Source: Hallerella sp963652365
Lineage (GTDB): Bacteria > Fibrobacterota > Fibrobacteria > Fibrobacterales > Fibrobacteraceae
DNA: 64,000 nt
Direction of reading: 5' to 3'
NCBI GenBank assembly: GCA_963652365.1
Contig: CAVJTH010000006.1
Span: 31,258-95,257 of the forward strand
A model generated the notes under the pieces. The model did not search any database, was not told where the DNA came from, and saw nothing but the letters and a program-made list of their open reading frames with translations. Made by a program: the position numbers and the translations under genes. Positions 1-7,555 of the stretch are shown one piece after another. Each line of letters begins with the position of its first letter. Within the stretch, counting starts at the first letter, position 1.

Positions 1-1182
1 AAACTGTTCATATTGTCCGTCAGCACCATTCTGTTCGCCGTTCTCGCCGGATGCAACCTGTTCGACCCTTCGGAAAACGTGACCGTCAAGTCAAGCGATA
101 CGGACATGCTCATCATCGAAGGACAGGCGCGCTTCCGCGACGAAGACTACGAAAAGGCCGCCGAGTATTTTTCGACCGCGATAAGGAACGATTCCACCCG
201 GTCCGAAGCGTGGTTCGGGCTTTCCAAGGCAAACCTCTACCGAAACGACGGAGACCCGTTCGAACTGCTCCTTCTCCTGGACAGCGACGAGTCCATTCCG
301 CTGATGGATCTCGACTCCTCCGAAATCGAGCGCCACTACGCATCGATTCAAAGCGCCCTCGTCCCGTTGCGCGAACTGGTACGACGCGATACGCTCACGA
401 GAAACTCTCCCGCGCAAGAGCTCTCGGACAGGAAGGTTTCCTATTCCAACTTTTCGGCGAGCTACGCCATTCTCGAATTCGCCTACACGGTGCTCAAGTT
501 CCGCAAAGGCACGAATGGAAGCGTAAGGCTTTCCCTCCGAGACGACGGTTCCCTGGAAATCGACGCGGGAGAACTCTACGCCAGGGCTCTCGCCGACCCG
601 CTCTTCGCAAGTCGCTTCAACGCGGACCTGGATACATTGGGGAGCGACCTGAATCGCCTCGTGAACGACATCTTTCCCGAACTTTCCGGCATTCTGGACG
701 ATTCGACATTTCTCGATTCCACGGCAAACACGGTCGAATATTCGCTTCTCTTCTACAGGCTTGGCGACGGGATCGACAACGACGGAGACGGCTGCGTCGA
801 TGAAGAGATCCTGGACGGAATCGACAACGACGGAGACGGACTCATCGACGAGGATCTGCGGCTCGTTCCGCTTGCGAAAGATTCCGATTCCCTGGTCACG
901 TTCATCGGGATAGGCGCAGACAGCCTCGACCACGACAAGAACGGCGAAAAGGAAGACACCGCCGAGAGAACGCTCCTGGAAAACGGCACTCTGCTCTTTG
1001 CCCAGGACTTCGAAAGAATCTCGCGAAGCGATTCCGCGATGCTCGAAATCCGAAAGGCGATCGCGCAGGATACGGATTCGACGAACATCCGCTATCCGCT
1101 CGAAACCCGCAAGGCGCTCGTCGGCAGATGCTGGAACAACTATTCGAAAGAAGACTTCAAGGCCTGGTTCAGAAACCGGTAA
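1..1182 (+). CDS. Lipoprotein with TPR-like and Ca-binding-like repeats, 5' truncated by window
   Basis: The frame is already open at base 1 and reads as a signal peptide ending in a lipobox (VLAGC, Cys at codon 18 counted from base 1). The true start, probably only a few codons earlier, therefore lies outside the window; the TTG at 13 would cut the signal peptide short. The mature part has a helical TPR-like segment (about codons 39-78, with the AxxYFxxAIxxD pattern). It also has two tandem DGIDNDGDG...DE motifs (about codons 257-286), Asp-rich loops of the kind seen in thrombospondin type 3 and EF-hand-like calcium sites. It ends 8 nt before the outer-membrane protein gene, so the two are probably co-transcribed and both act in the envelope. 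I recognise no specific function. Confidence 0.75.
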   Translation, partial: KLFILSVSTILFAVLAGCNLFDPSENVTVKSSDTDMLIIEGQARFRDEDYEKAAEYFSTAIRNDSTRSEAWFGLSKANLYRNDGDPFELLLLLDSDESIPLMDLDSSEIERHYASIQSALVPLRELVRRDTLTRNSPAQELSDRKVSYSNFSASYAILEFAYTVLKFRKGTNGSVRLSLRDDGSLEIDAGELYARALADPLFASRFNADLDTLGSDLNRLVNDIFPELSGILDDSTFLDSTANTVEYSLLFYRLGDGIDNDGDGCVDEEILDGIDNDGDGLIDEDLRLVPLAKDSDSLVTFIGIGADSLDHDKNGEKEDTAERTLLENGTLLFAQDFERISRSDSAMLEIRKAIAQDTDSTNIRYPLETRKALVGRCWNNYSKEDFKAWFRNR

Positions 1183-1190
1183 GGATTGCC

Positions 1191-2438
1191 ATGAAAATTT
1201 TTGCCGTTCTCCTTCTGTTCGGAATCTTCGCGACGAGCTTCGCCGCCCAGGGGCCTCGCCACAAGTCCCTTCGCGCCTACGCCATGGGAAACGCCCACGT
1301 CGCCATCGTGGATGACAAGGAAGCCATCTACTACAACTACGCGGGCCTAAACCAGATGGGCAGACTGGGAAACTTCAAGAAGTTCCCCGAACTCGGCTAC
1401 TATCCCGGGAACTCGATCGACATGCGGATAAACGCCGGCGGGGCGGGTCCGCTCAACGAAGCCCGCAACGTTTACGATTTTTCGGAAGATCTGCAGGATC
1501 TCTACAGCCGCGCAAAGAAAGCGTCCAAGGGCATGGACGTTTCCGCCGAGCGGGCGTTCGCCGATTCGCTTGCGGCGCATCCCGAACTGACCCGGAAGCT
1601 GAACCAGTTCGACCATCTTCTCTTTACGCTCGTCGCCAAGGCGGACGCGGAACTGGCCTTTCACAATTTCGGCGGCGCCATCTGGGTCGATGGAACCGTT
1701 TCTCCCTATATCGACAACGGAATCATCGTGCCGTTCTTCGGAATCGACACGTTTTACGTCGATGCGGTCGCGCAGTTCGGCGGGGCCTATGGCATCACGG
1801 AGAACCTTGCCGTCGGCGCGGGATTCAAGATGGCGAAGCGCGAGACGATGAAAATATTTCGCATCGACGTTTCCAGTTTCGAAAGCCTCGGGGACACCCT
1901 CGACGACCGCGTCGATAGGGTCCATTCCGATTTCACTTCGTGGGATGACCTGGGATTCGGCATGGATCTGGGAATTCTCTACCGCGCGGGACGGGAGTTT
2001 CGCCTGGGAGCCTCGTGCAACAACATCTTCTTCAACGAGCTAGGCGGAGAGCGCATTCTCCCGAACCTCACGTTCGGCATGGCCTACAGCCCGCGCCTTT
2101 TCAACCGGAACACGGCGTTTTCCCGCAAGGTGAACTTCGCTCTCGATTTCGAGGACGCCCTTTCGACAACGCACAACTACAAGACGCTCAGCCACCTGAA
2201 CTTCGGCATGGAAATCGAGCAGGTCCTTCTCGCGTTCCCGGGCTACAACGACAACCTGCGGCTCTTGAAGCTCCGCCTTTCCGGAGGCTTCCATGGCGGC
2301 TATCCGTCTGCGGGAATCGCTATCGAGATGTTCCGGTTCGTGGAAGTGGAATTCGCCACGTGGGGCGAAGAACGCGGCTACTACACGGGCCAGAACGAGA
2401 GTCGCATCTACATGGCGGAAGTCAGCCTGGGATTCTAG
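1191..2438 (+). CDS. Outer-membrane beta-barrel protein (PorV/FadL-like), hypothetical
   Basis: This is a 415-residue protein. The ATG at 1191 is chosen because it begins a clean signal peptide (MKIFAVLLLFGIFATSFAA), whereas the longer open frame adds 21 residues with no signal character. Just after the signal peptide comes 'GNAHVAIVDDKEAIYYNYAG', which resembles the N-terminal region of PorV/PorQ/FadL-like barrels (GxAxVAxxDDxxAxxxNPAG). The rest alternates aromatic and polar residues as in beta strands and ends in an aromatic residue (LGF), typical of outer-membrane barrels. It follows the lipoprotein gene by 8 nt. A PorV-like role in type IX secretion or a porin role are both possible, and the sequence does not decide between them. 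Confidence 0.7.
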   Translation: MKIFAVLLLFGIFATSFAAQGPRHKSLRAYAMGNAHVAIVDDKEAIYYNYAGLNQMGRLGNFKKFPELGYYPGNSIDMRINAGGAGPLNEARNVYDFSEDLQDLYSRAKKASKGMDVSAERAFADSLAAHPELTRKLNQFDHLLFTLVAKADAELAFHNFGGAIWVDGTVSPYIDNGIIVPFFGIDTFYVDAVAQFGGAYGITENLAVGAGFKMAKRETMKIFRIDVSSFESLGDTLDDRVDRVHSDFTSWDDLGFGMDLGILYRAGREFRLGASCNNIFFNELGGERILPNLTFGMAYSPRLFNRNTAFSRKVNFALDFEDALSTTHNYKTLSHLNFGMEIEQVLLAFPGYNDNLRLLKLRLSGGFHGGYPSAGIAIEMFRFVEVEFATWGEERGYYTGQNESRIYMAEVSLGF

Positions 2439-2443
2439 AAATA

Positions 2444-2459
2444 GTGCACAAAAGTTCAC
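2444..2459. promoter_or_regulatory. Candidate LexA (SOS) operator upstream of ruvAB
   Basis: The inverted repeat GTGCAC-AAAA-GTTCAC lies 8 nt upstream of the TATATTG promoter box of ruvA. It has the TGC-C-N4-GT-CA layout that I recall for the F. succinogenes LexA box. One position per arm departs from perfect symmetry. Confidence 0.5.
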
Positions 2460-2467
2460 AAATTATC

Positions 2468-2475
2468 TATATTGG
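2468..2475 (+). promoter_or_regulatory. ruvAB promoter -7/-10 box
   Basis: TATATTGG resembles the TAnnTTTG box. It ends 5 nt before the ruvA ATG, and no Shine-Dalgarno sequence is present, so the transcript is probably leaderless. Confidence 0.5.
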
Positions 2476-2480
2476 GAACC

Positions 2481-3071
2481 ATGATTGAAAGACTTCACGG
2501 AATTCTTGTGGAACGCCACCCGACATTTGCCGTCGTCGAATGCGGCGGCGTGGGCTACGGCGTCCAGATCTCGGCAAGGACCGGGGAACGCCTTCCCGCG
2601 GAAGGCTCGGAAATCACGCTGCTTGCGCACCTGGTCGTACGCGAAGACTCCATGGAGCTTTTCGGCTTTGCGGACGCCAAGGAAAAGGAGCTCTTCCTGA
2701 ACATGATTGCCGTCTCCGGCGTAGGCCCTAAAACCGCGCAGCGAATCCTCTCGGGAATTTCCCCGGAAGACTTCCTTGCGATTATCGCCCGCGGCGACAA
2801 GGCCGCCCTCGGAAAGATCAAGGGCGTCGGCAAGAAGACCGCGGAAATGTTCGTCCTGAACCTGAAGGACAAGGCTCTAGCGCTCTCGTCGGTTTCCGGA
2901 AGCGAAACTCCCGCGCTCCTTTCGGCAAGCGAAAGCGAAGCGCTCCAGGCGCTCCACACGCTCGGCGTCAAGGATCCCGCCGCCCAGAAGGCGGTCGAAA
3001 AGGCGGTCGAAACGCTCGGGCCGGGCGCAAGCGTCACGGCGCTCATCCCCGAAGCCCTCAAGCACATCTAG
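2481..3071 (+). CDS. ruvA: Holliday junction DNA helicase subunit RuvA
   Basis: This 196-residue protein has the usual RuvA length. RuvA tetramers bind four-way junctions and load the RuvB motor for branch migration. The N-terminal OB-fold starts with MIERLHG, the family's normal beginning, so the ATG at 2481 is preferred over the in-frame TTG at 2472, which lies inside the promoter box. Two helix-hairpin-helix motifs follow (VSGVGPKTAQRILSG and IKGVGKKTAEM). The C-terminal domain III, which contacts RuvB, follows a variable linker. ruvB begins 9 nt downstream, so the two form an operon. Upstream lies a LexA-like palindrome, consistent with SOS control as in other bacteria. Confidence 0.95.
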   Translation: MIERLHGILVERHPTFAVVECGGVGYGVQISARTGERLPAEGSEITLLAHLVVREDSMELFGFADAKEKELFLNMIAVSGVGPKTAQRILSGISPEDFLAIIARGDKAALGKIKGVGKKTAEMFVLNLKDKALALSSVSGSETPALLSASESEALQALHTLGVKDPAAQKAVEKAVETLGPGASVTALIPEALKHI

Positions 3072-3080
3072 CGAGGCTTC

Positions 3081-4103
3081 ATGTCGGAACGCATCATCTC
3101 TCCCGAAAGGGAAAACAGCGAAGAAGCGGAAATCGAGCGCAGCCTCCGACCGGAATCCCTTTCGGAATTCACCGGCGAGGATCACATCAAGGAAAGCCTC
3201 CAGATAGCCATCGAAGCGGCGAGACGCCGCGGCGAATCGCTCGACCACTGCCTCTTTGCCGGGCCTCCCGGCCTGGGCAAGACGACGCTTGCGGGAATCA
3301 TCGCGAGGGAAATGGGCGTCGGCATCCACATCACGAGCGGTCCCGTTCTCGAAAAGGCGAGCGACCTTGCCGGAATTCTCACGAGTCTCGGCGAAAACGA
3401 TGTTCTCTTTATCGACGAGATTCACCGTCTAAGCCGCGTCATCGAGGAATATCTCTACCCCGCGATGGAAGACTTCCGGCTAGACATCATGCTGGACTCG
3501 GGGCCGGCAGCCCGCAGCGTGAACCTTCCGCTCAAGCACTTTACGCTCGTCGGCGCCACGACCCGCACCGGGCTTCTCACGGGACCGCTCCGCGACCGTT
3601 TCGGATTGCACTACCGGCTCGACCTGTATCCGGCAAGGGATTTGCAAAAGATTCTCGTCCGCAGCGCAAAGATCTTGAATGTCCGAATCACGGACGAAGC
3701 GGCGACCATCCTAAGTTCGCGTTGCCGGGGAACGCCGCGCATCGCGAACCGGGTCCTCAGACGGGCGCGCGACGTGGCGGAAGTCCGCGGCGAAGGCGTC
3801 ATCGACAACGAAGTCGCGGAACGCACGCTGAAAATGCTCGGCATCGACCAGCTCGGACTCGACCCGATGGACAGGAAGATTCTTTCCACCATCGCGAACC
3901 ATTTTTCGGGCGGTCCCGTGGGGCTCGGAACCATCGGAGCGTCCCTCGGCGAAGAACCGGACACGCTCGAAGAGGTTTACGAGCCGTTTCTCATCCAGCA
4001 GGGATTGCTTTCCCGCACCCCGCGCGGTCGCGTTCTCACGCAAAACGCCTACAGGGCGCTGCACATTCCCGTTCCCAAGGGTTCCCAGGGAGAACTGTTC
4101 TAG
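3081..4103 (+). CDS. ruvB: Holliday junction branch-migration ATPase RuvB
   Basis: This 340-residue AAA+ motor forms hexamers that pump DNA through the RuvA-junction complex. Visible motifs are Walker A GPPGLGKTT (residues 61-69), Walker B VLFIDEIH (about 108-115), the GATTRTG segment (about 158-164) and the arginine-finger region GPLRDRFG. The C-terminal winged helix ends with TPRGRVLTQNAY. The ATG at 3081 follows ruvA by 9 nt. Its stop codon overlaps the stop of the convergent membrane-protein gene, the two sharing the palindrome CTAG at 4100-4103. No ruvC lies in the window. Confidence 0.97.
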   Translation: MSERIISPERENSEEAEIERSLRPESLSEFTGEDHIKESLQIAIEAARRRGESLDHCLFAGPPGLGKTTLAGIIAREMGVGIHITSGPVLEKASDLAGILTSLGENDVLFIDEIHRLSRVIEEYLYPAMEDFRLDIMLDSGPAARSVNLPLKHFTLVGATTRTGLLTGPLRDRFGLHYRLDLYPARDLQKILVRSAKILNVRITDEAATILSSRCRGTPRIANRVLRRARDVAEVRGEGVIDNEVAERTLKMLGIDQLGLDPMDRKILSTIANHFSGGPVGLGTIGASLGEEPDTLEEVYEPFLIQQGLLSRTPRGRVLTQNAYRALHIPVPKGSQGELF

Positions 4104-4687
4104 ACCTTGGGAACGGAATCCGTCGAAGACTTTGCGTCAAACCGCAAGGTTTCATACAGCTCGGCGAGCGCAACCAGGCTGACTCCCGGAATGAACATCG
4201 ACATCACATAGACCTTGAAAAGCTTTATCCGGTAGCCATAGACTATCGCACGGCTTTCCTGGACGACCTGCACCGCGGAATACTCCGGATGGTCTATCAG
4301 AATGAACCAGATGAGCGAGCCGGGCACGAGAAGTTCGTTGTGCGGCATACGGCAAAGCCCCTTGAGCATGACGATCTTGAAAAAAACGGCCGGCCGCCGC
4401 AAGCCGAAAAAGAGTCTGAGGACGTTGAGCCTGTGGTTTCTCGCGATGTCGAGATGGCAAGCGTAGATTCCCACGGGAAGCATTATCAGGCAATACCCGT
4501 ATGCGATAATGGGCACGAGCCGCGGAAATGTCGGATTGAATTTCACCCAGTGAAAAAGCATCGCCAGATAGAAAACAAGAAAGAACAGTGAAAGTCCATA
4601 GATAAAGAACGAAAAGCCCCACTTTCCCTTCATGTCGCGAAAGGCCTTTTTGCAGATTTCCGTACAAGAAATTTCCGATTCGTCCAT
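4100..4687 (-). CDS. Hypothetical multi-pass membrane protein
   Basis: This 195-residue protein has a cytoplasmic-looking N-terminus (MDESEISCTEICKKAFRDMKG) followed by about four hydrophobic segments. The ATG at 4687 is preferred over an upstream TTG because GGAG lies 8 nt before it and because a TATATTGG promoter box lies between the two candidate starts. I recognise no domain. The gene is convergent with ruvB, sharing stop-codon bases, and divergent from the aspartoacylase gene. Confidence 0.7.
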   Translation of the reverse strand: MDESEISCTEICKKAFRDMKGKWGFSFFIYGLSLFFLVFYLAMLFHWVKFNPTFPRLVPIIAYGYCLIMLPVGIYACHLDIARNHRLNVLRLFFGLRRPAVFFKIVMLKGLCRMPHNELLVPGSLIWFILIDHPEYSAVQVVQESRAIVYGYRIKLFKVYVMSMFIPGVSLVALAELYETLRFDAKSSTDSVPKV

Positions 4688-5011
4688 CAGGTTCTCCGGG
4701 GTTGTTTCCAATATATATCGAAACTTTTTCGGACGCAAGTTTCTGCCAAGGCTTTTCGCAGCGAAAGGCCAAAAATCTTCCCGCTTTTTGCAATCTCATC
4801 GCCAGGCAAATCGAATCTCGGCAGAAAAGCAGGAAAAAAAGCCATGTCAACCCTTTTCGACAAGGAAATCCCTGAATGCCACATTATTCGTTGATGAAAG
4901 AACGGTTCGGCCTTGGGCCGATGCTTGCCAAGACGGGACTCTCTTTACTCTAGGCCAAACTGTCCAGAAAACTGTCCGCACACTCCTTTAAATTATTAGT
5001 ATAATAGGCGC
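4688..5011. other. 324-bp divergent intergenic region with promoters
   Basis: This is non-coding as far as I can see. At 4708-4715 the minus strand reads TATATTGG, a promoter box for the membrane-protein gene. At 5000-5005 the plus strand reads TATAAT, 6 nt before the aspartoacylase ATG. Small open frames inside have no ribosome site or recognisable content. I see no RNA gene or repeat. Confidence 0.55.
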
Positions 5012-5905
5012 ATGGATTCTATTCAGACAATCGTCATCGCCGGCGGCACCCACGGCAACGAACTCACGGGAATCAAGCTCTGCGAAAAATGGAGCGCGGA
5101 CAGCAAGCTCTATGCGGACAGGTGCCCTTCCGCAAGAATCACCCTGGTCCACGCAAACATCGAAGCGACCGCGGCCTGCCGCAGATACATCGACAAGGAC
5201 CTGAACAGGAGCTTCGCCGAAAGCCTCCTTTCCCTGAAATCCCCGGAAGCCTACGAAATTCGCCGCGCGCAAGAACTCGACGATCGGTTCGGGCCCAAAG
5301 GTCCTTTCACCCGAACCGATCTGCTCATCGACGTCCACAACACGACATCGAACATGGGAATCTGCCTGATCCTTTCGGCAAAGGACCCCTTCACGATGCG
5401 CGCCAGCGCGGAAATCGCCCACGAGTTTTCGAACGCGTTCATCTACTACCAGCCGGAAGAACGCGGAGAATCGCCCTACTTCGGAACGGTCGCCAAGGCG
5501 GACATCTGCCTGGAAGTCGGACCGCAACCCCACGGCACGCTCGACGCGAAGCTCTTCCGGGAAACCGAGCGGGTCGTACTTCGCTACCTGGAACTCGCCG
5601 AGGAATGGAACGCGGGAACTCTCCAGAAAAAGCCGAAGAAAAAAGTCGAAATCTACACGCAATACCGGGATATCGACTACCCGCGCGACCGGTCTGGAAG
5701 AATAACGGCAATGGTCCATCCTAACCTGAGAAACGGAGACTACGGCGAAGTCAAGCCCGGCGACCCTCTTTTCCAGACATTCGACTACAGGACAATCCCC
5801 TATGACGGCGAACGCAGCGTCTGGCCCATTTTCATCGACGAAAGCGCCTACTACGAAAAGCGTCTCGCGATGAGTCTCACCGTCAAGACATCGGAGGAAT
5901 GGTAA
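5012..5905 (+). CDS. Aspartoacylase / succinylglutamate desuccinylase family amidohydrolase
   Basis: This 297-residue zinc carboxypeptidase-fold enzyme shows the family's metal and substrate motifs. These are GGTHGNE (His and Glu ligands), KDLNRSF (substrate-binding Asn-Arg) and DVHNTTSNMG (third zinc ligand). A later CLEVGPQPHG carries the catalytic-Glu region. The length and motif order fit aspartoacylase (N-acetylaspartate amidohydrolase), though bacterial members can act on other N-acyl amino acids. The ATG at 5012 follows TATAAT by 6 nt with no ribosome site, suggesting a leaderless transcript. The next gene overlaps it by 1 nt (TAATG). Confidence 0.85.
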   Translation: MDSIQTIVIAGGTHGNELTGIKLCEKWSADSKLYADRCPSARITLVHANIEATAACRRYIDKDLNRSFAESLLSLKSPEAYEIRRAQELDDRFGPKGPFTRTDLLIDVHNTTSNMGICLILSAKDPFTMRASAEIAHEFSNAFIYYQPEERGESPYFGTVAKADICLEVGPQPHGTLDAKLFRETERVVLRYLELAEEWNAGTLQKKPKKKVEIYTQYRDIDYPRDRSGRITAMVHPNLRNGDYGEVKPGDPLFQTFDYRTIPYDGERSVWPIFIDESAYYEKRLAMSLTVKTSEEW

Positions 5906-6525
5906 TGAAAGAAGAAACCGGCGAACCCAGGGAACTTTCCACCGACGAAAAGATCGATTCGCTTCTCGCGCTGATCGAATCCCAGCGCAAAGCGCCCTAC
6001 ACGTCCCGATTCGACGAAATCCTCGACGGGTTCGAAGACTTCCTGATCACGCGACCCGCGCCCCCCAGGGAATGGCAAGACCGTTTCGACGCATCCGGCA
6101 AGAAGTTCGACTACTGGCAGATAGTCCTCCCGGCGGACTTCCAGGATCCCTTCGAAGACGACCTGGGAAACATCCGGCGCCTGCGGAACGAGTTTTCCGC
6201 CACGAGACCGTCCATGGCGCTAGAGCATCTTCTCGTCACGCGGAACTATTTTCTCTACGAAAACGGGCACGCGTCCCCGATTCCCGCTCCACGTCCCATC
6301 CTGATGCTCGAAAGCATGGACGACGAAAAATCCAAAATCGACTGGGACTGCTGCTTCACCCTTTTCGGCGACGGAAGCTTTTACGCCTACAACCTCGACC
6401 AGGACAACGAAGAGGAACTCGGCGAAGACTTCAAGAGCATCCTCAAGGAGAGGATCGGCGTACTTTCCGAAATGCGGCTGGTCGTTCCGGCCGAAGGCCG
6501 CGACTACGGAATCATCACAAACTAA
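5905..6525 (+). CDS. Conserved hypothetical protein, acidic, soluble
   Basis: This 206-residue protein is predicted to be cytoplasmic, with no signal peptide or membrane segment. It is rich in Asp and Glu and has a repeated pattern of Phe-Asp and Trp residues. An ATG also occurs at 5899, but GGAGG at 5893-5897 sits only 1 nt from that one and 7 nt from the ATG at 5905, so 5905 is the start. It overlaps the aspartoacylase stop by one base, and the HAD phosphatase follows 20 nt later, so the three form an operon. I recognise no family. Confidence 0.75.
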   Translation: MKEETGEPRELSTDEKIDSLLALIESQRKAPYTSRFDEILDGFEDFLITRPAPPREWQDRFDASGKKFDYWQIVLPADFQDPFEDDLGNIRRLRNEFSATRPSMALEHLLVTRNYFLYENGHASPIPAPRPILMLESMDDEKSKIDWDCCFTLFGDGSFYAYNLDQDNEEELGEDFKSILKERIGVLSEMRLVVPAEGRDYGIITN

Positions 6526-6545
6526 CGCCAGGAATCCAAGACTCG

Positions 6546-7409
6546 ATGGAAGCGTTCGAACGGGAAATCTACGCCCATTATTTTAGACACGGAAACATCC
6601 GACAGACGCAAGGCGAGCCGCAAGACGTTTCGCTCGACTTTCTCGTCGAAAAATACGAAGCGTTCCTCTTTGACGCGTTCGGAACATTCTACGCCCAGCA
6701 CGAAGCGCTCTATCCCGGCGCGCTCGAAATGTATAAAAAGGTCCGCGCCGCCCAAAAGCCCATGCGGCTCGTGACAAACGCCGCCTCCGCGGCCATCCCG
6801 CAGCTCGCGGAAAGCCTCGCCCGGATGCAGATCCCGTTCGACGTCTCCGAAATCGTCTCGTCGGGAACTCTCTTCCCCGCTTTCGCCAGGGAAAGCGCCA
6901 TTCGCGAGGCCTTCTACATCGGGCGACCGGGCGGAGCCTCCTTCCTCGAAGCGGCCGGCGTCCGGATCTCCGAAAATCCCGCGGAAGCGACCGTCATCGT
7001 TTCCGCAACGGGCAAGGAAGAAGCCATCTTCGAGCGAGCCATAAAAATCTTGAAACGTCCGGGAGCAAGGCTCGTCGTGCTGAACCCGGACGCCTGGGCG
7101 CCGCGCATCGGAAAGCCACGGGATCCCGTTTCGGGCGCCTACGCCCACAGGCTCTACAGGGAGACAAAGCCACGGGTCTTCTACTTCGGAAAGCCCTTTC
7201 GGCAAATCTTCGACCGCGCGCTCGCGACGCTTCCGCGCCCCATGCGAGCGGTCATGATCGGCGACACGCTCGCCACGGACATCGGAGGCGCAAGAAACGC
7301 GGGAATCGACGCGGCGCTCCTCGTCGGCAGAAACGAACCCGCCGCGGAGCTCGCCGAAGACGAAAAGTTCCTGGGCGTTCGACCGAACTACTATTTGACG
7401 GCAATTTGA
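6546..7409 (+). CDS. HAD superfamily (class IIA, NagD-like) phosphatase
   Basis: This 287-residue protein has the HAD motifs in order. Motif I is LFDAFGTFY, with the nucleophile Asp and the second acidic position changed to Phe-Gly as in some class IIA members. Motif II is LVTNAAS. The motif III lysine lies in YFGKPFRQIF. Motif IV is MIGDTLATDIGGARNAG. The cap between motifs II and III is of the class IIA (C2) type seen in NagD, pyridoxal-phosphate and nitrophenyl phosphatases. The substrate cannot be told. It is the last gene of the three-gene run from 5012. Confidence 0.85.
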   Translation: MEAFEREIYAHYFRHGNIRQTQGEPQDVSLDFLVEKYEAFLFDAFGTFYAQHEALYPGALEMYKKVRAAQKPMRLVTNAASAAIPQLAESLARMQIPFDVSEIVSSGTLFPAFARESAIREAFYIGRPGGASFLEAAGVRISENPAEATVIVSATGKEEAIFERAIKILKRPGARLVVLNPDAWAPRIGKPRDPVSGAYAHRLYRETKPRVFYFGKPFRQIFDRALATLPRPMRAVMIGDTLATDIGGARNAGIDAALLVGRNEPAAELAEDEKFLGVRPNYYLTAI

Positions 7410-7443
7410 AGACATCCCCTTGCCAGGAACCGGGTCTCTATGC

Positions 7444-7464
7444 TAAATTTGATTTCAAAATCAA
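7444..7464 (+). promoter_or_regulatory. argF promoter with overlapping palindromic operator
   Basis: TAAATTTG (7444-7451) matches TAnnTTTG exactly. Overlapping its 3' end is the inverted repeat TTGATTT-CA-AAATCAA (7449-7464), placed across the expected transcription start. Its position and AT-rich symmetric form resemble an ArgR-type box, but the assignment is inferred. Confidence 0.5.
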
Positions 7465-7493
7465 GGACATCCCCCATCGCTTCGGGGAAACGG

Positions 7494-7526
7494 AACCCGC
7501 CCAAAGCCTTTTGGACCGGTTTTTTT
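7494..7526 (+). promoter_or_regulatory. Terminator-like hairpin in the argF leader
   Basis: AACC(7494-7497)-cgc-CCAAA(7501-7505)-GCCT-TTTGG(7510-7514)-acc-GGTT(7518-7521) forms an interrupted stem that runs straight into seven Ts. It ends 29 nt before the argF ATG and downstream of the probable promoter, so it could act as an attenuator. Confidence 0.45.
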
Positions 7527-7555
7527 GTTTTTCCCGAAAAAGGACCTGATCTAAA

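Noticed and set aside
4688..4884. Small open frame (65 codons) upstream of the membrane-protein gene on the minus strand
   Set aside because: There is no ribosome site, and it runs across the promoter box. The translation resembles nothing known.
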